This document shows, piece by piece, positions 15,137 through 22,340 of a DNA stretch of 23,660 nucleotides; position 1 is the first letter of the stretch, and every line of letters begins with the position of its first letter. The notes beneath the pieces were generated by a model that had not been told where the DNA came from, ran no database searches, and worked only from the letters and a program-made list of their open reading frames with translations. Position numbers and translations under genes: made by a program. The stretch is from Deltaproteobacteria bacterium (GTDB taxonomy: Bacteria; Desulfobacterota; WTBG01), in NCBI GenBank assembly GCA_013139225.1, contig WTBG01000032.1:1-23660 (forward strand), written 5' to 3'.

Positions 15137-15898
15137 ATGAGAGGATTATACAATCAAATGGCAGAAAAAGATTCAAGTTCTAAAGATGATTTTACAAAAA
15201 GAGACCGTCTGATCGTGGAATATGCCCCTTTGGTCAAGTATATTGCGAATAGAATCGCAATGCGACTACCACCTCATATTGATGTTGATGATCTTATCAA
15301 CTCCGGCGTTTTAGGTTTAATCGATGCAATTGAGAAATTTGATCCTTCCAAAGAGGTGAAATTTAAGACTTATGCTGAGATTCGTATTAAAGGTGCAATC
15401 CTTGATGAATTGAGGGCGATGGATTGGGTTCCCAGATCTATCCGCAAGGTTATTAACAAATTTATGGGTGCTTATCATGAGTTGGAACAGCAACTGGGAA
15501 GACCTGCTAAAGACGAGGAAATGGCTGAACTACTAGGTTTGGAAATGGAAGAATTTTATAAACTGCTCAAGCAATCTGCAGGTGTACCACTAATCAGCTT
15601 GGACGTTCTAGTAGATTATGATGATAAGAAAAGAAATATTTTGAGTTGCCTTGGGGATCCTAAATCTGTCAATGGCTTTGGCATCATGGGATTGAGCGAG
15701 GTTAAAGATGCTATTGCACAAGCTATAGATGATTTGCCGGAAAAGGAAAAACAGGTAATTTCTCTCTATTATTACGATGAACTTACCATGAAGGAGATTG
15801 GTAAGGTGCTAGACCTGACAGAATCAAGAGTTTCACAAATTCATACTAAAGCCGTGCTGAGATTAAAGGTGAGGATTAAGGATTTGAAAAAAATATAG
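15137..15898 (+). CDS. fliA: Flagellar sigma factor FliA (sigma-28)
   Basis: FliA directs RNA polymerase to late flagellar promoters once FlgM has been exported. The 253-residue protein has sigma-70 regions 2, 3 and 4. Region 2 is seen in EYAPLVKYIANRIAMRLPPH, DDLINSGVLGLIDAIEKFDP and FKTYAEIRIKGAILDELRA; region 3 in WVPRSIRKV and LGRPAKDEEMAELLGL; region 4 in LPEKEKQVISLYYYDELTM and the helix-turn-helix KEIGKVLDLTESRVSQIHTKA. This is the FliA/WhiG pattern. ATG 15137 is preferred over 15131 because AAGGGGA (15124-15130) abuts the latter but lies 6 bases before the former. A matching promoter is found at 21284-21311. No flgM is visible in the window. Confidence 0.95.
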   Translation: MRGLYNQMAEKDSSSKDDFTKRDRLIVEYAPLVKYIANRIAMRLPPHIDVDDLINSGVLGLIDAIEKFDPSKEVKFKTYAEIRIKGAILDELRAMDWVPRSIRKVINKFMGAYHELEQQLGRPAKDEEMAELLGLEMEEFYKLLKQSAGVPLISLDVLVDYDDKKRNILSCLGDPKSVNGFGIMGLSEVKDAIAQAIDDLPEKEKQVISLYYYDELTMKEIGKVLDLTESRVSQIHTKAVLRLKVRIKDLKKI

Positions 15899-15983
15899 CT
15901 TGATTTTCGTAAGCTTATAATATTGTTTGTCTGTAGATTTTCCCCATTAGAGTAATTGGTTTAGATCTACTTTTTCTAAAGGA

Positions 15984-17615
15984 ATGGTAAAGGTGAAGAA
16001 GCATACCATATTGGTTGTTGATACCCAGCAGGATAGGACCGGAGGTTTGCCCAAGATTTTAAGAGATGAGGGTTATTCAAGTTTGACCGCTAGCAGTGCC
16101 AAGGAGGTTTTGAAAAAACTGAAGGAAAACCATGTTGACCTCATCATTTCGGATTGTGCGATGAAAGGTATATCGGTAAATAAGCTTTTAGAAAGGGCAG
16201 AGAAACCATACTCTCCACCCATTTGTATCATATTAACCGATGAGCAAGAGGCAGAAAAAAGATTATCAGCGGCTAACGGCAATGAGTATTGCTGGTTCTT
16301 GAGTAAACCCTGGGAAAGAGAAAACCTTGTCCTTACTGTGAGGAATGCTTTGAAATACGGTGAGCTGCTTTCTAAAAACGAGACACTGCTAGAAACTGTT
16401 GGTGTTTTGGCAGCAAAGGATTTTTCGCTTGAGGAAAAATTACAGAGAATCCTCCAGCTTTCTCTTCAACAGATTAATGCAGAAAGGGGCTCTATTATGT
16501 TGAGAGATAAGCAGGGTGATTTGGTCATCAAGGCTGCGAGTCGTAAGCGGCTTATAGGGGTAAAACAATTTATAGAGGGTGAAAATAGTGTCTCTGCCTG
16601 GGTGGTAAAAAATGGAAAACCGATTCTTGTGGAACACAGCAAAGAAGATCCACGTTTTACTCCTTCTGAGAAAGCTTTATATAAAACGGACAACTTTCTT
16701 TGTGTGCCCATAAAGAATGAAAAAGGTGTTGTTATTGGTGTTTTTAATGTTACCGACAAGAGGGATGGAAGATCAATTACGCAAGAGGATGAGATTATTC
16801 TTTCAGGATTTATAAGCAGAATCGTAATGTTAATTGAAAATGCACAGCTTAAGGAAGACCTAGAGGAGGAGAGGAGGCGACTAAAAATAAAAAACAAAGA
16901 ACTCCTTGCTTTGGAGCAGATGAGAGAGGATTTAATTAATATGATTATCCATGATCTTAAGGGCCCTCTGGGGGAGATTACAGCTAATTTGGATCTTTTA
17001 AGCTATGTGCAATTAGAAAGCCAAGATAGAGAGTGTTTGGATACCGCTATCCAAGGCGGTGAAAACCTTCTCAGGATGATCCTTAATATGTTGGTTGTAA
17101 GGAAGATGGAAGATGGTAAACTCAAACTTCATTACGAAGAGTTTGATGTATGCGAGTTGATTGAAGGTATTATCGGAAAAACAAAAACACTGATTAAGCA
17201 GAAGGGGATGGAAGTAAAAACAGTGATTGATGAAAATGTTTTTGCTTGGGTGGCAGATCGATCTCTCATTGAAAGAGTTCTTATTAATCTTCTAAATAAT
17301 GCCATAAGATATTCACATCAAGGAGGGAAGGTAGAGATCAGGAGTAGGTATAATCATAAGAGCAAGCAACTCCAGATGGAAGTGAGAGATAATGGAAAGG
17401 GGATACCCAGGGAATTTCAGCAAAAGATTTTTGAGAAGTTTGGTCAAGTAGATGCTGATTTTTCTGATAGAAAGAACAGTACAGGTTTGGGATTGACCTT
17501 TTGCAGGATGGCAGTTGAAGCTCATCAGGGAAAAATCTGGGTTGAAAGTGGAGAAGAGAAAGGAAGCAGGTTCATCTTCTTACTTCCCTTGATGCAGAAA
17601 AGTGCTTTGACTTGA
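15984..17615 (+). CDS. Response-receiver/GAF/histidine kinase protein
   Basis: The 543-residue soluble protein has three parts. A receiver domain spans 7-125 (D13, phospho-acceptor D57 in LIISD, T85, K108), but the second acidic pocket residue is replaced: VVDT instead of VDD. A GAF domain spans about 140-285 (AERGSIMLRD, SAWVVKNGKP, FLCVPIKNE). A histidine kinase spans about 305-540 with IIHDLKGPLG (H323), N-box INLLNNAIRYS, G1 DNGKGIP, F-box FEKFGQ and G2 GLGLTF; all kinase boxes are intact. GTG 15993 is a possible alternative start, 9 bases from AAAGGA, while ATG 15984 abuts it. The next gene is a CheY-TPR regulator, its likely partner. The ligand of the GAF domain is unknown. Confidence 0.88.
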   Translation: MVKVKKHTILVVDTQQDRTGGLPKILRDEGYSSLTASSAKEVLKKLKENHVDLIISDCAMKGISVNKLLERAEKPYSPPICIILTDEQEAEKRLSAANGNEYCWFLSKPWERENLVLTVRNALKYGELLSKNETLLETVGVLAAKDFSLEEKLQRILQLSLQQINAERGSIMLRDKQGDLVIKAASRKRLIGVKQFIEGENSVSAWVVKNGKPILVEHSKEDPRFTPSEKALYKTDNFLCVPIKNEKGVVIGVFNVTDKRDGRSITQEDEIILSGFISRIVMLIENAQLKEDLEEERRRLKIKNKELLALEQMREDLINMIIHDLKGPLGEITANLDLLSYVQLESQDRECLDTAIQGGENLLRMILNMLVVRKMEDGKLKLHYEEFDVCELIEGIIGKTKTLIKQKGMEVKTVIDENVFAWVADRSLIERVLINLLNNAIRYSHQGGKVEIRSRYNHKSKQLQMEVRDNGKGIPREFQQKIFEKFGQVDADFSDRKNSTGLGLTFCRMAVEAHQGKIWVESGEEKGSRFIFLLPLMQKSALT

Positions 17616-17641
17616 GAGATTTATAAAGTGAGGTGACGGTC

Positions 17642-18826
17642 TTGAAAGAACCAAAAGAAATGAAAATACTAATTATTGATGATATGCCCAATATGGTCAG
17701 GACCATTAAAAATATGCTTCGTCATCTCGGCTACCGTCATACTGCAGAGGCAGGAGATGGGTTGGCAGCATGGAAGATTTTGAAAAATGATACAGTTGAT
17801 TTTGTGATAGCAGACTGGAATATGCCTAATATGACGGGTATTGATTTGTTGCGCAAAGTCAGGTTGGACGAAAGTCTTAAAGATATACCCTTTCTAATGG
17901 TTACTGCAGAAGTAGCTGAAGAAACTATAGCTGAAGCAGCCGAGACAGAGGTCGATGGTTATATTATTAAACCTTTTGTGGCTAAAACCTTAGAAGAAAA
18001 GATTCAAAAAATTCTGGAGAGGAGGAACAGTCCAGATGAAGTGGATACTTGTTTGAAATTGGGCAATGTCTACGCAAACTCAGGGAGATTGGAGGATGCC
18101 TTGAAGGAATATGAAAAAGCTTTAAAAGTTCGGCCTAATAATGCCAGGGTGTACTGTGCCATGGGGAATGCTTACCAGCAGAGAGGGGAAATAGACGAGG
18201 CAGAGAAAGCTTATAGAAAAGCAATAGGGATTAGCCCTCAATATTTAAAAGCGCATGAGAGTTTAGCCTGGGTATATGAAAAAAAGGGTGAAAAAGAAAA
18301 GGCTATCAAGTCCATCAAAGAAGCGGTAAAAATTAGCCCTAAAAATCCAGACCGTCTGATCAAGCTGGGCAAGGCACTTCTTAACACAGGGAGAAGGGAA
18401 GAGGCTAAGGAAGCGTTTGATCAAGCGGTAAAGATTGATCCTGACAGTGCTGCTGGCAGGAGAATTGAAATTGGTGAAGCCTTTTTGGATATGGGGATGG
18501 CTCAAGAAGCTGAAGAAGTCTTCCAAAGAGTTTTAGGAGCTGATCCCAATAACATTGAGATTTATAACCGCTTAGGTGTTGCCTTGAGAAAACAAGGAAA
18601 ATATCGTGTGGCTATTGGTGAATATAAGAAAGCTTTGAAGGTAGACCCGGAGGATGAGAACGTTCATTATAATTTAGGCAGAACCTATGTGCAAGCAGGG
18701 ATGGTTGCTGATGCAATAAAGGAGTTCGAGGAGTCTGTAAGACTTTACCCAGATTTTGAGGAGGCAAAGATAATACTTCAAACCCTTAAGGAGAAAGAAC
18801 AACTATTCAAACACGAAACGCGATAA
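17642..18826 (+). CDS. CheY-like response regulator fused to TPR repeats
   Basis: The product has an N-terminal receiver domain very like CheY (residues 8-128). It has D13/D14, phospho-acceptor D58 in IADWNMPNMTG, T88 and K110 in IIKPF, all intact. About seven tetratricopeptide repeats follow at 133-390 (LGNVY..SG...DALKEYEKALKV.P and variants). It has no DNA-binding domain, so phosphorylation most likely alters a protein contact made by the TPR array. The TTG start at 17642 is chosen because GAGG (17630-17633) lies 8 bases upstream; GTG 17633 overlaps that site, and ATG 17660 is possible. It starts 26 bases after the sensor kinase gene, suggesting a two-component pair. Its CheY-like motif suggests an input to the motor or to flagellar assembly, which is inference. 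Confidence 0.88.
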   Translation: MKEPKEMKILIIDDMPNMVRTIKNMLRHLGYRHTAEAGDGLAAWKILKNDTVDFVIADWNMPNMTGIDLLRKVRLDESLKDIPFLMVTAEVAEETIAEAAETEVDGYIIKPFVAKTLEEKIQKILERRNSPDEVDTCLKLGNVYANSGRLEDALKEYEKALKVRPNNARVYCAMGNAYQQRGEIDEAEKAYRKAIGISPQYLKAHESLAWVYEKKGEKEKAIKSIKEAVKISPKNPDRLIKLGKALLNTGRREEAKEAFDQAVKIDPDSAAGRRIEIGEAFLDMGMAQEAEEVFQRVLGADPNNIEIYNRLGVALRKQGKYRVAIGEYKKALKVDPEDENVHYNLGRTYVQAGMVADAIKEFEESVRLYPDFEEAKIILQTLKEKEQLFKHETR

Positions 18827-18857
18827 CCACTGTAAGGATTACAACCGAAAAATTACC

Positions 18858-18886
18858 AATCCTGTCTTTTTTAAGAAAGAGGGATT
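18858..18886. terminator. Hairpin after the CheY-TPR gene, weak terminator at best
   Basis: AATCC (58-62) and TCTTT (65-69) pair with AAAGA (76-80) and GGATT (82-86) around a six-base loop, counting from 18800. The stem has 10 pairs and a small internal loop. No T-run follows on the + strand, so termination is doubtful; it could slow transcription or affect the mRNA between the two genes. Confidence 0.3.
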
Positions 18887-18925
18887 CCTAAGATTAAGTA
18901 TTATGGATTTCAGTGAGGTGTGGTA

Positions 18926-19588
18926 ATGGTCGATGAGCAAAAAAAAAGTACAGAAGAAGGGGCCGTGAAGACACAAGAGGAGAGTGGAGATAAAAAGAAG
19001 CACTCTGGAAGAGGTGCAGATGGAATTGAAGAAGGTGGGGCAACGAAAGAAAGATCAAAAACAGAACTGGATGTAGAAGGTCTTGATTTAGAAGAACCCC
19101 CTCAAGATGTTGAAGCTGATGAAAGAGAAGAAAAGGTTCAAGTTAAAGGGGGTCATAAGAGAGAATGGGTTTTAACTTTTTTCTCCTTGCTGGTAATTTT
19201 AATAATGGTTATTGGAGGTGTATTCATTTGGGCGAGGTATTTTGCTTCAGACGATGGGAAAAGGCTAGCCTTGAATACTCCCCTGGGAGTTGTATACGAA
19301 CTCAAGTCATTTTTTGTACCATTGAATTCAAACGCTGAATCGGGGAAGTTTTTAAGGGCAACCGTGGTTTTGGAATTGTTTAATGAGAGTTCTTATGAAC
19401 AGATTGAGAGTCGGATTGAAGAAGTAAGGAGCAATATCTTTAAAATATTGGTCAATGCTTCTCCCAAAAATGTTGGAAATACTAAGGGAAAGAAGGTCTT
19501 GGCAGAAAAGATTGTTTCAACAAGTAACCTTCTCTTTGGGGAGAAGGTTGTGAAACGGATTTTTTTTAAAGATGTGCTAGTAATTTGA
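18926..19588 (+). CDS. Second FliL-like membrane protein
   Basis: The 220-residue product has a long charged N-terminal tail (about 1-80, rich in Glu, Lys and Gly), one membrane segment at about 82-106 (WVLTFFSLLVILIMVIGGVF) and a periplasmic domain of about 110 residues. That domain follows the FliL plan: LKSFFVPLNS, KFLRATVVLELFNE, IESRIEEVRSNIFKIL, a KG...LAEKIVST helix and an end of KRIFFKDVLVI. Compare VYFTEFVVQ at the end of the FliL encoded at 4971-5471. Identity is low and the assignment rests on topology, motif order and position. ATG 18926 is chosen with GAGGTG 5 bases upstream. It lies 99 bases after the CheY-TPR gene. A second FliL-type protein could serve a second stator form. 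Confidence 0.7.
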   Translation: MVDEQKKSTEEGAVKTQEESGDKKKHSGRGADGIEEGGATKERSKTELDVEGLDLEEPPQDVEADEREEKVQVKGGHKREWVLTFFSLLVILIMVIGGVFIWARYFASDDGKRLALNTPLGVVYELKSFFVPLNSNAESGKFLRATVVLELFNESSYEQIESRIEEVRSNIFKILVNASPKNVGNTKGKKVLAEKIVSTSNLLFGEKVVKRIFFKDVLVI

Positions 19589-19805
19589 GGTTTTAAACTA
19601 CAAGTGCTTCGATTCGCAATTACAATTACGTATTCTTAAAGTGAGAATTATTAATAGTGCTCACTCGACTCGACTGAGCTCGCCGAAGTCAGCACTAAGT
19701 CCTGAGTGAATAAATACGTTATCGTATTTATGAATCGATGGACTAAGAGATTTAAAACAAGATGGTGCTTTTCCAGATGGATGAGTCACCGAGCATTCGT
19801 AAGTT
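19589..19805. repeat. Palindrome-rich intergenic stretch, probably repeat-derived
   Basis: I see no convincing gene here, but several inverted repeats. (1) TAGTGCT (19655-19661) and AGCACTA (19691-19697) frame an imperfect inner palindrome, GACT (19667-19670)...GAGCTC...AGTC (19687-19690). The GC-rich CTCGACTGAGCTCGCCGAAG core differs from the AT-rich surroundings and resembles dispersed intergenic palindromes. (2) ATAAATACG (19710-19718) and CGTATTTAT (19723-19731) form a perfect 9-bp stem with loop TTAT. (3) ATTCT...AGAAT lies near 19632-19648. Together they suggest an inserted small repeat element at the junction between the flagellar run and the next genes. Confidence 0.6.
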
Positions 19806-20039
19806 ATGAGGAAAGAGAAGCAGGATTTAAGGATTACAGGAGGGGACGTAGACTTTATTCCAAACCGAAGGAAATATATTGGAGTATTTTTTGAATGCTG
19901 TAGTGCCTATGCCAGGATTTATATCAATAGAGAAAAGACGTCATATGTGGGTTGGTGTCCTAAATGTGCTCACAGGATTGAGATTAAAATTGGCAAGAGA
20001 GGGACTGATAGTAGGTTTTTCAAAGTGATTAAGCATTAG
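19806..20039 (+). CDS. Small conserved protein with zinc-ribbon-like cysteines
   Basis: The 77-residue product has FFECCSAYARIYINREKTSY at about 27-46, followed by CPKC at about 50-53, then RIEIKIGKRGTDSRFFKV. The CC...CPKC spacing of about 20 residues and the G.GTDSRFF ending match a small family of zinc-ribbon-like proteins that I recall from Deltaproteobacteria and other phyla, usually annotated as hypothetical. The ribosome site at ATG 19806 is poor; the first 20 residues may not belong to the conserved core and the true start may be further in. Function is unknown. Nothing ties it to flagella except position. A competing frame at 19706-19894 shows no family features. Confidence 0.6.
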   Translation: MRKEKQDLRITGGDVDFIPNRRKYIGVFFECCSAYARIYINREKTSYVGWCPKCAHRIEIKIGKRGTDSRFFKVIKH

Positions 20040-20088
20040 AAATTAGTTATGTTATAAAGAAGGGGATTTACTTCAAAAGGAAAATGTT

Positions 20089-20116
20089 TTGATAATTGTA
20101 GCAGGTGTTGTATAAT
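20089..20116 (+). promoter_or_regulatory. Sigma-70-type promoter before the PAS kinase
   Basis: TTGATA (20089-20094) and TATAAT (20111-20116) are separated by 16 bases: five of six at -35, six of six at -10. Transcription would start near 20123, just before the kinase gene. It is placed after the zinc-ribbon-like gene, so the kinase can be expressed outside the flagellar hierarchy. Confidence 0.55.
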
Positions 20117-20131
20117 CACAGAGAAATTTAA

Positions 20132-21250
20132 TTGCAGGTTAGTTATAAAAGAATGGAAGGATTAGCATCTATTTCAAAATTTATTATGGGCGAATCATTG
20201 GAAGGGTTGGTAGTTATTAACTCTGATTATACTGTATCCTATGCTAGTTCTCTTATCTCTCAGTTGACGGAACTGCGAGATGGAGAATTGCAGGGCAAGT
20301 TTTGCTACCAGATATTGCAACAAAGGGAAAATCCTTGTGAAGGAATAACTTCCCCCTGCCCTCTGCGGCAGGTTATAGAATCTGGTAAGCCATTTAGGTC
20401 TTTTCAAAGTTTAATTAATTCAAAAAAGGAAGAGGTTCCTTTTGCCGTTGATTGTTATCCTTTTAAAAATGAGGATGGAAAGGTTGTGCAGGCCGTAAGT
20501 ATTCTGAGGGATTTGTGTGAAGCAAGCAAAATAGAATCGGAGCTGGGAAGAATGTACAGATTCGCTGCTATGGGAGAGCTTTTCCCCGGCATATCTCATA
20601 ACTTAAATACGCCCCTCTCTGCGGTGATGGCGAGAGCGGAGATGTTAGTAGAGAGGTTAGAGGGACTGAAGAAAGGGGAAGAAGAAAGAGAGAATTCTTT
20701 TGAATCAAAACTGGATAAGAGTATAAGGGATGCTGGTGTTATTGTGGCCAACGCCACTAAGCTTTCGGTAATCATAAGGAATATGATGCAAAAAGGATTT
20801 CAGGAAAGTGAAGAAACCCCCCAGATGCTTAATCTGAACCACCTGCTGAAAGAGGAACTCCAATTTTTGGAATCGGACATGAAGTTTAAACATGAATTAA
20901 AGAAGAGTTATTCACTCGATGAATCTGTTCCCTTTATAAATGGGGTATATTTTCATTTTTCTCAAAGCTTTGTAAATATCATTAGGAATGTTATGGAATC
21001 AATTGACAAATCGGAAGTTAAGGAGTTAAGCATCAGTTGTAAACATGATAAAGATAATATATGTATTGAAATCCATGATACGGGATTGGAAGCAAATATG
21101 ACAGCACAGGGGAATCAGCCGTATACTGCTGCAGAAAAGCGATTGGCACAAACTCGAGAGTTATTGAAACATTATGATGCTGAGTTGAAGGTTAGAAGCA
21201 AACCTCATGATAACCTTTACGCTATTCGTATTCCCTATAAAAAGCCGTGA
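20132..21250 (+). CDS. PAS-domain histidine kinase with degenerate ATP lid
   Basis: The 372-residue protein lacks membrane segments. A PAS domain at about 15-130 contains CYQIL..RENPCEG...PCPL (C58, C69, C76), a cysteine pattern common in deltaproteobacterial PAS domains. The dimerisation helix has AAMGELFPGISHNLNTPLSA with H156. The ATPase part keeps an N-box-like NIIRNVMESID (about 282-292) and a partial G1 (HDTGLEA, 315-321). The GLGL glycine box that should follow is replaced by a stretch like EKRLAQTRELLKHYDAELKV. ATP binding may therefore be lost. The start is TTG 20132 or, more in line with the predicted transcription start, ATG 20153. No response regulator is adjacent. It may be a non-catalytic sensor that pairs with another kinase. 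Confidence 0.82.
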   Translation: MQVSYKRMEGLASISKFIMGESLEGLVVINSDYTVSYASSLISQLTELRDGELQGKFCYQILQQRENPCEGITSPCPLRQVIESGKPFRSFQSLINSKKEEVPFAVDCYPFKNEDGKVVQAVSILRDLCEASKIESELGRMYRFAAMGELFPGISHNLNTPLSAVMARAEMLVERLEGLKKGEEERENSFESKLDKSIRDAGVIVANATKLSVIIRNMMQKGFQESEETPQMLNLNHLLKEELQFLESDMKFKHELKKSYSLDESVPFINGVYFHFSQSFVNIIRNVMESIDKSEVKELSISCKHDKDNICIEIHDTGLEANMTAQGNQPYTAAEKRLAQTRELLKHYDAELKVRSKPHDNLYAIRIPYKKP

Positions 21251-21283
21251 ATAGCATTAGCCTTTTTTGGGAATCCCTCAAGT

Positions 21284-21311
21284 TAAAGTTTTGGAAGTTT
21301 CTTGTCGATAA
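21284..21311 (+). promoter_or_regulatory. Sigma-28 (FliA) promoter of a late flagellar unit
   Basis: TAAAGTTT (21284-21291), 12 bases, then GTCGATAA (21304-21311). The FliA consensus is TAAAGTTT-N11-GCCGATAA, so the -35 is perfect, the -10 differs at one base, and the spacing is longer by one. The start site would be near 21318, about 57 bases before the GTG of the next gene. FliA itself is encoded at 15137-15898. Confidence 0.7.
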
Positions 21312-21374
21312 ATTAATAAAAAAAGGAATTTTTAAGAAATTGAATCAGATGTTTAATGTTTTGGAGGTGTTTTA

Positions 21375-21695
21375 GTGTTAAGATCTGTAGATATACAACA
21401 GATTTTGCTGCAGACAACATCTGTAGAAAAAATTCAACAGGTTCAGCAGCAGCACATGGATATGGAGAAAAAATACTTTGCACTACAACTCCAAGAAGAG
21501 ATGAATCAGAAAAAAAGTGAAGTGCAAGATACGAAGGAAGCTGAAGAGGCTAAAATAAGAGAAGAAGATAAGAAAAGACAACAGAAAGAAGAGTATAAGT
21601 TTGATTCTGACAGAAACAAGCAGGGCAGTGATAAACGCAAAAAGAGAGAATTGGAAGAGATAGACCAGGGTAAAATCCTAGATCTTATTGTTTAA
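21375..21695 (+). CDS. Charged coiled-coil protein of the late flagellar unit, unknown
   Basis: I cannot assign a function. The 106-residue product begins LRSVDIQQILLQTTSVEKIQ, followed by a Gln/Glu/Lys-rich region (about 20-90) with coiled-coil character and no hydrophobic segment, and ends GKILDLIV. Proteins of similar size and make-up occur just before DUF2802/DUF6115-type and FliK-type genes in flagellar clusters of several phyla, as far as I recall. A strong ribosome site, GGAGGTG (21363-21369), precedes the GTG start. It is the first gene after the sigma-28 promoter. It could be a chaperone, an export-related factor or a hook-stage regulator, but this is guesswork. Confidence 0.75.
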   Translation: MLRSVDIQQILLQTTSVEKIQQVQQQHMDMEKKYFALQLQEEMNQKKSEVQDTKEAEEAKIREEDKKRQQKEEYKFDSDRNKQGSDKRKKRELEEIDQGKILDLIV

Positions 21696-21721
21696 ATATC
21701 TCTCAATGAGGAGGGTAGGCA

Positions 21722-22183
21722 ATGGCAAGCTATACTGTTGAATTCTGGTTGATTCTCCAAATGATTATAGAGGTTTTACTCTGTGGTATCATTGGTTACT
21801 ATGTCTACCATGAGAAGAGTAAAAAAGTAGAAGTTAGACAGGAGCAAGAGAAGATAAAGACACTTATGGGTTCACTGCAAAGTTTTATTGTAAAATCTGA
21901 AGATTTGGACAAAAAGCATCAAAAGGTACTAAAGCTCTGGGAGAAGATAGAAAAGAGAGGAGAGGCAATAGAAGCGTATATTGCTCACTATGAAAGAAAG
22001 CTTAAGTCTTTCCCTGAAGAGGAAAAAGCTAGGGAAGGATCAGACAGTATAGAATCAAGTGTTGCCTGTTATGAAAAAACCTCCCGCTTGATTGAGAAAG
22101 GGTTGTCTGCAGAAAAAATTGCTCAGACAGTTGGGTTACCGAAGGGAGAAGTTGAGTTGATCGTGAATCTTAAAAGGCAGTAG
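21722..22183 (+). CDS. DUF2802/DUF6115-like membrane protein of flagellar clusters
   Basis: The 153-residue product has one N-terminal membrane segment (about 8-28, LILQMIIEVLLCGIIGYYVY) and a coiled-coil middle (30-110). The C-terminal helix-turn-helix-like motif at about 117-151 includes TSRLIEKGLSAEKIAQTVGLPKGEVELIVNL; it is given here only as the pattern LI.KGL...KIA..VGLPKGEVELI. This membrane anchor, coiled coil and C-terminal HTH layout is that of the DUF2802 and DUF6115 families, which often lie in flagellar or chemotaxis loci and have no established role. GAGGAGGGTAGG precedes the ATG. It follows the previous gene by 26 bases and is ended by a strong terminator, so the sigma-28 unit is two genes long. 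Confidence 0.75.
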   Translation: MASYTVEFWLILQMIIEVLLCGIIGYYVYHEKSKKVEVRQEQEKIKTLMGSLQSFIVKSEDLDKKHQKVLKLWEKIEKRGEAIEAYIAHYERKLKSFPEEEKAREGSDSIESSVACYEKTSRLIEKGLSAEKIAQTVGLPKGEVELIVNLKRQ

Positions 22184-22211
22184 TTGACCATCCAGAAACA
22201 CACATTTATTT

Positions 22212-22258
22212 GAAAGCAGGAAGTGAAAGTTAACATTCGTTCTTCTTGCTTTCTTTTT
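22212..22258 (+). terminator. Strong Rho-independent terminator
   Basis: GAAAGCAGGAAG (22212-22223) pairs with CTTCTTGCTTTC (22242-22253) over 12 positions (11 Watson-Crick and one G-T) around an 18-base loop. TTTTT follows at 22254-22258. It closes the two-gene late unit. Confidence 0.8.
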
Positions 22259-22340
22259 ATGAAGATAGCTGCCAAGACGCTAACTACGAGAAGCGTATTA
22301 GGAAATAAGACAATTTATATAATTATGGAAAAAATTAAAG

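Noticed and set aside
15900..15921. TTGATT and TATAAT before the REC-GAF-kinase gene
   Set aside because: Only 10 bases separate them, too short for a sigma-70 promoter.
19706..19894. Open frame of 62 codons overlapping the small zinc-ribbon-like gene
   Set aside because: It runs through a perfect hairpin, has no ribosome site, no recognisable motif, and conflicts with a frame that has conserved cysteines.
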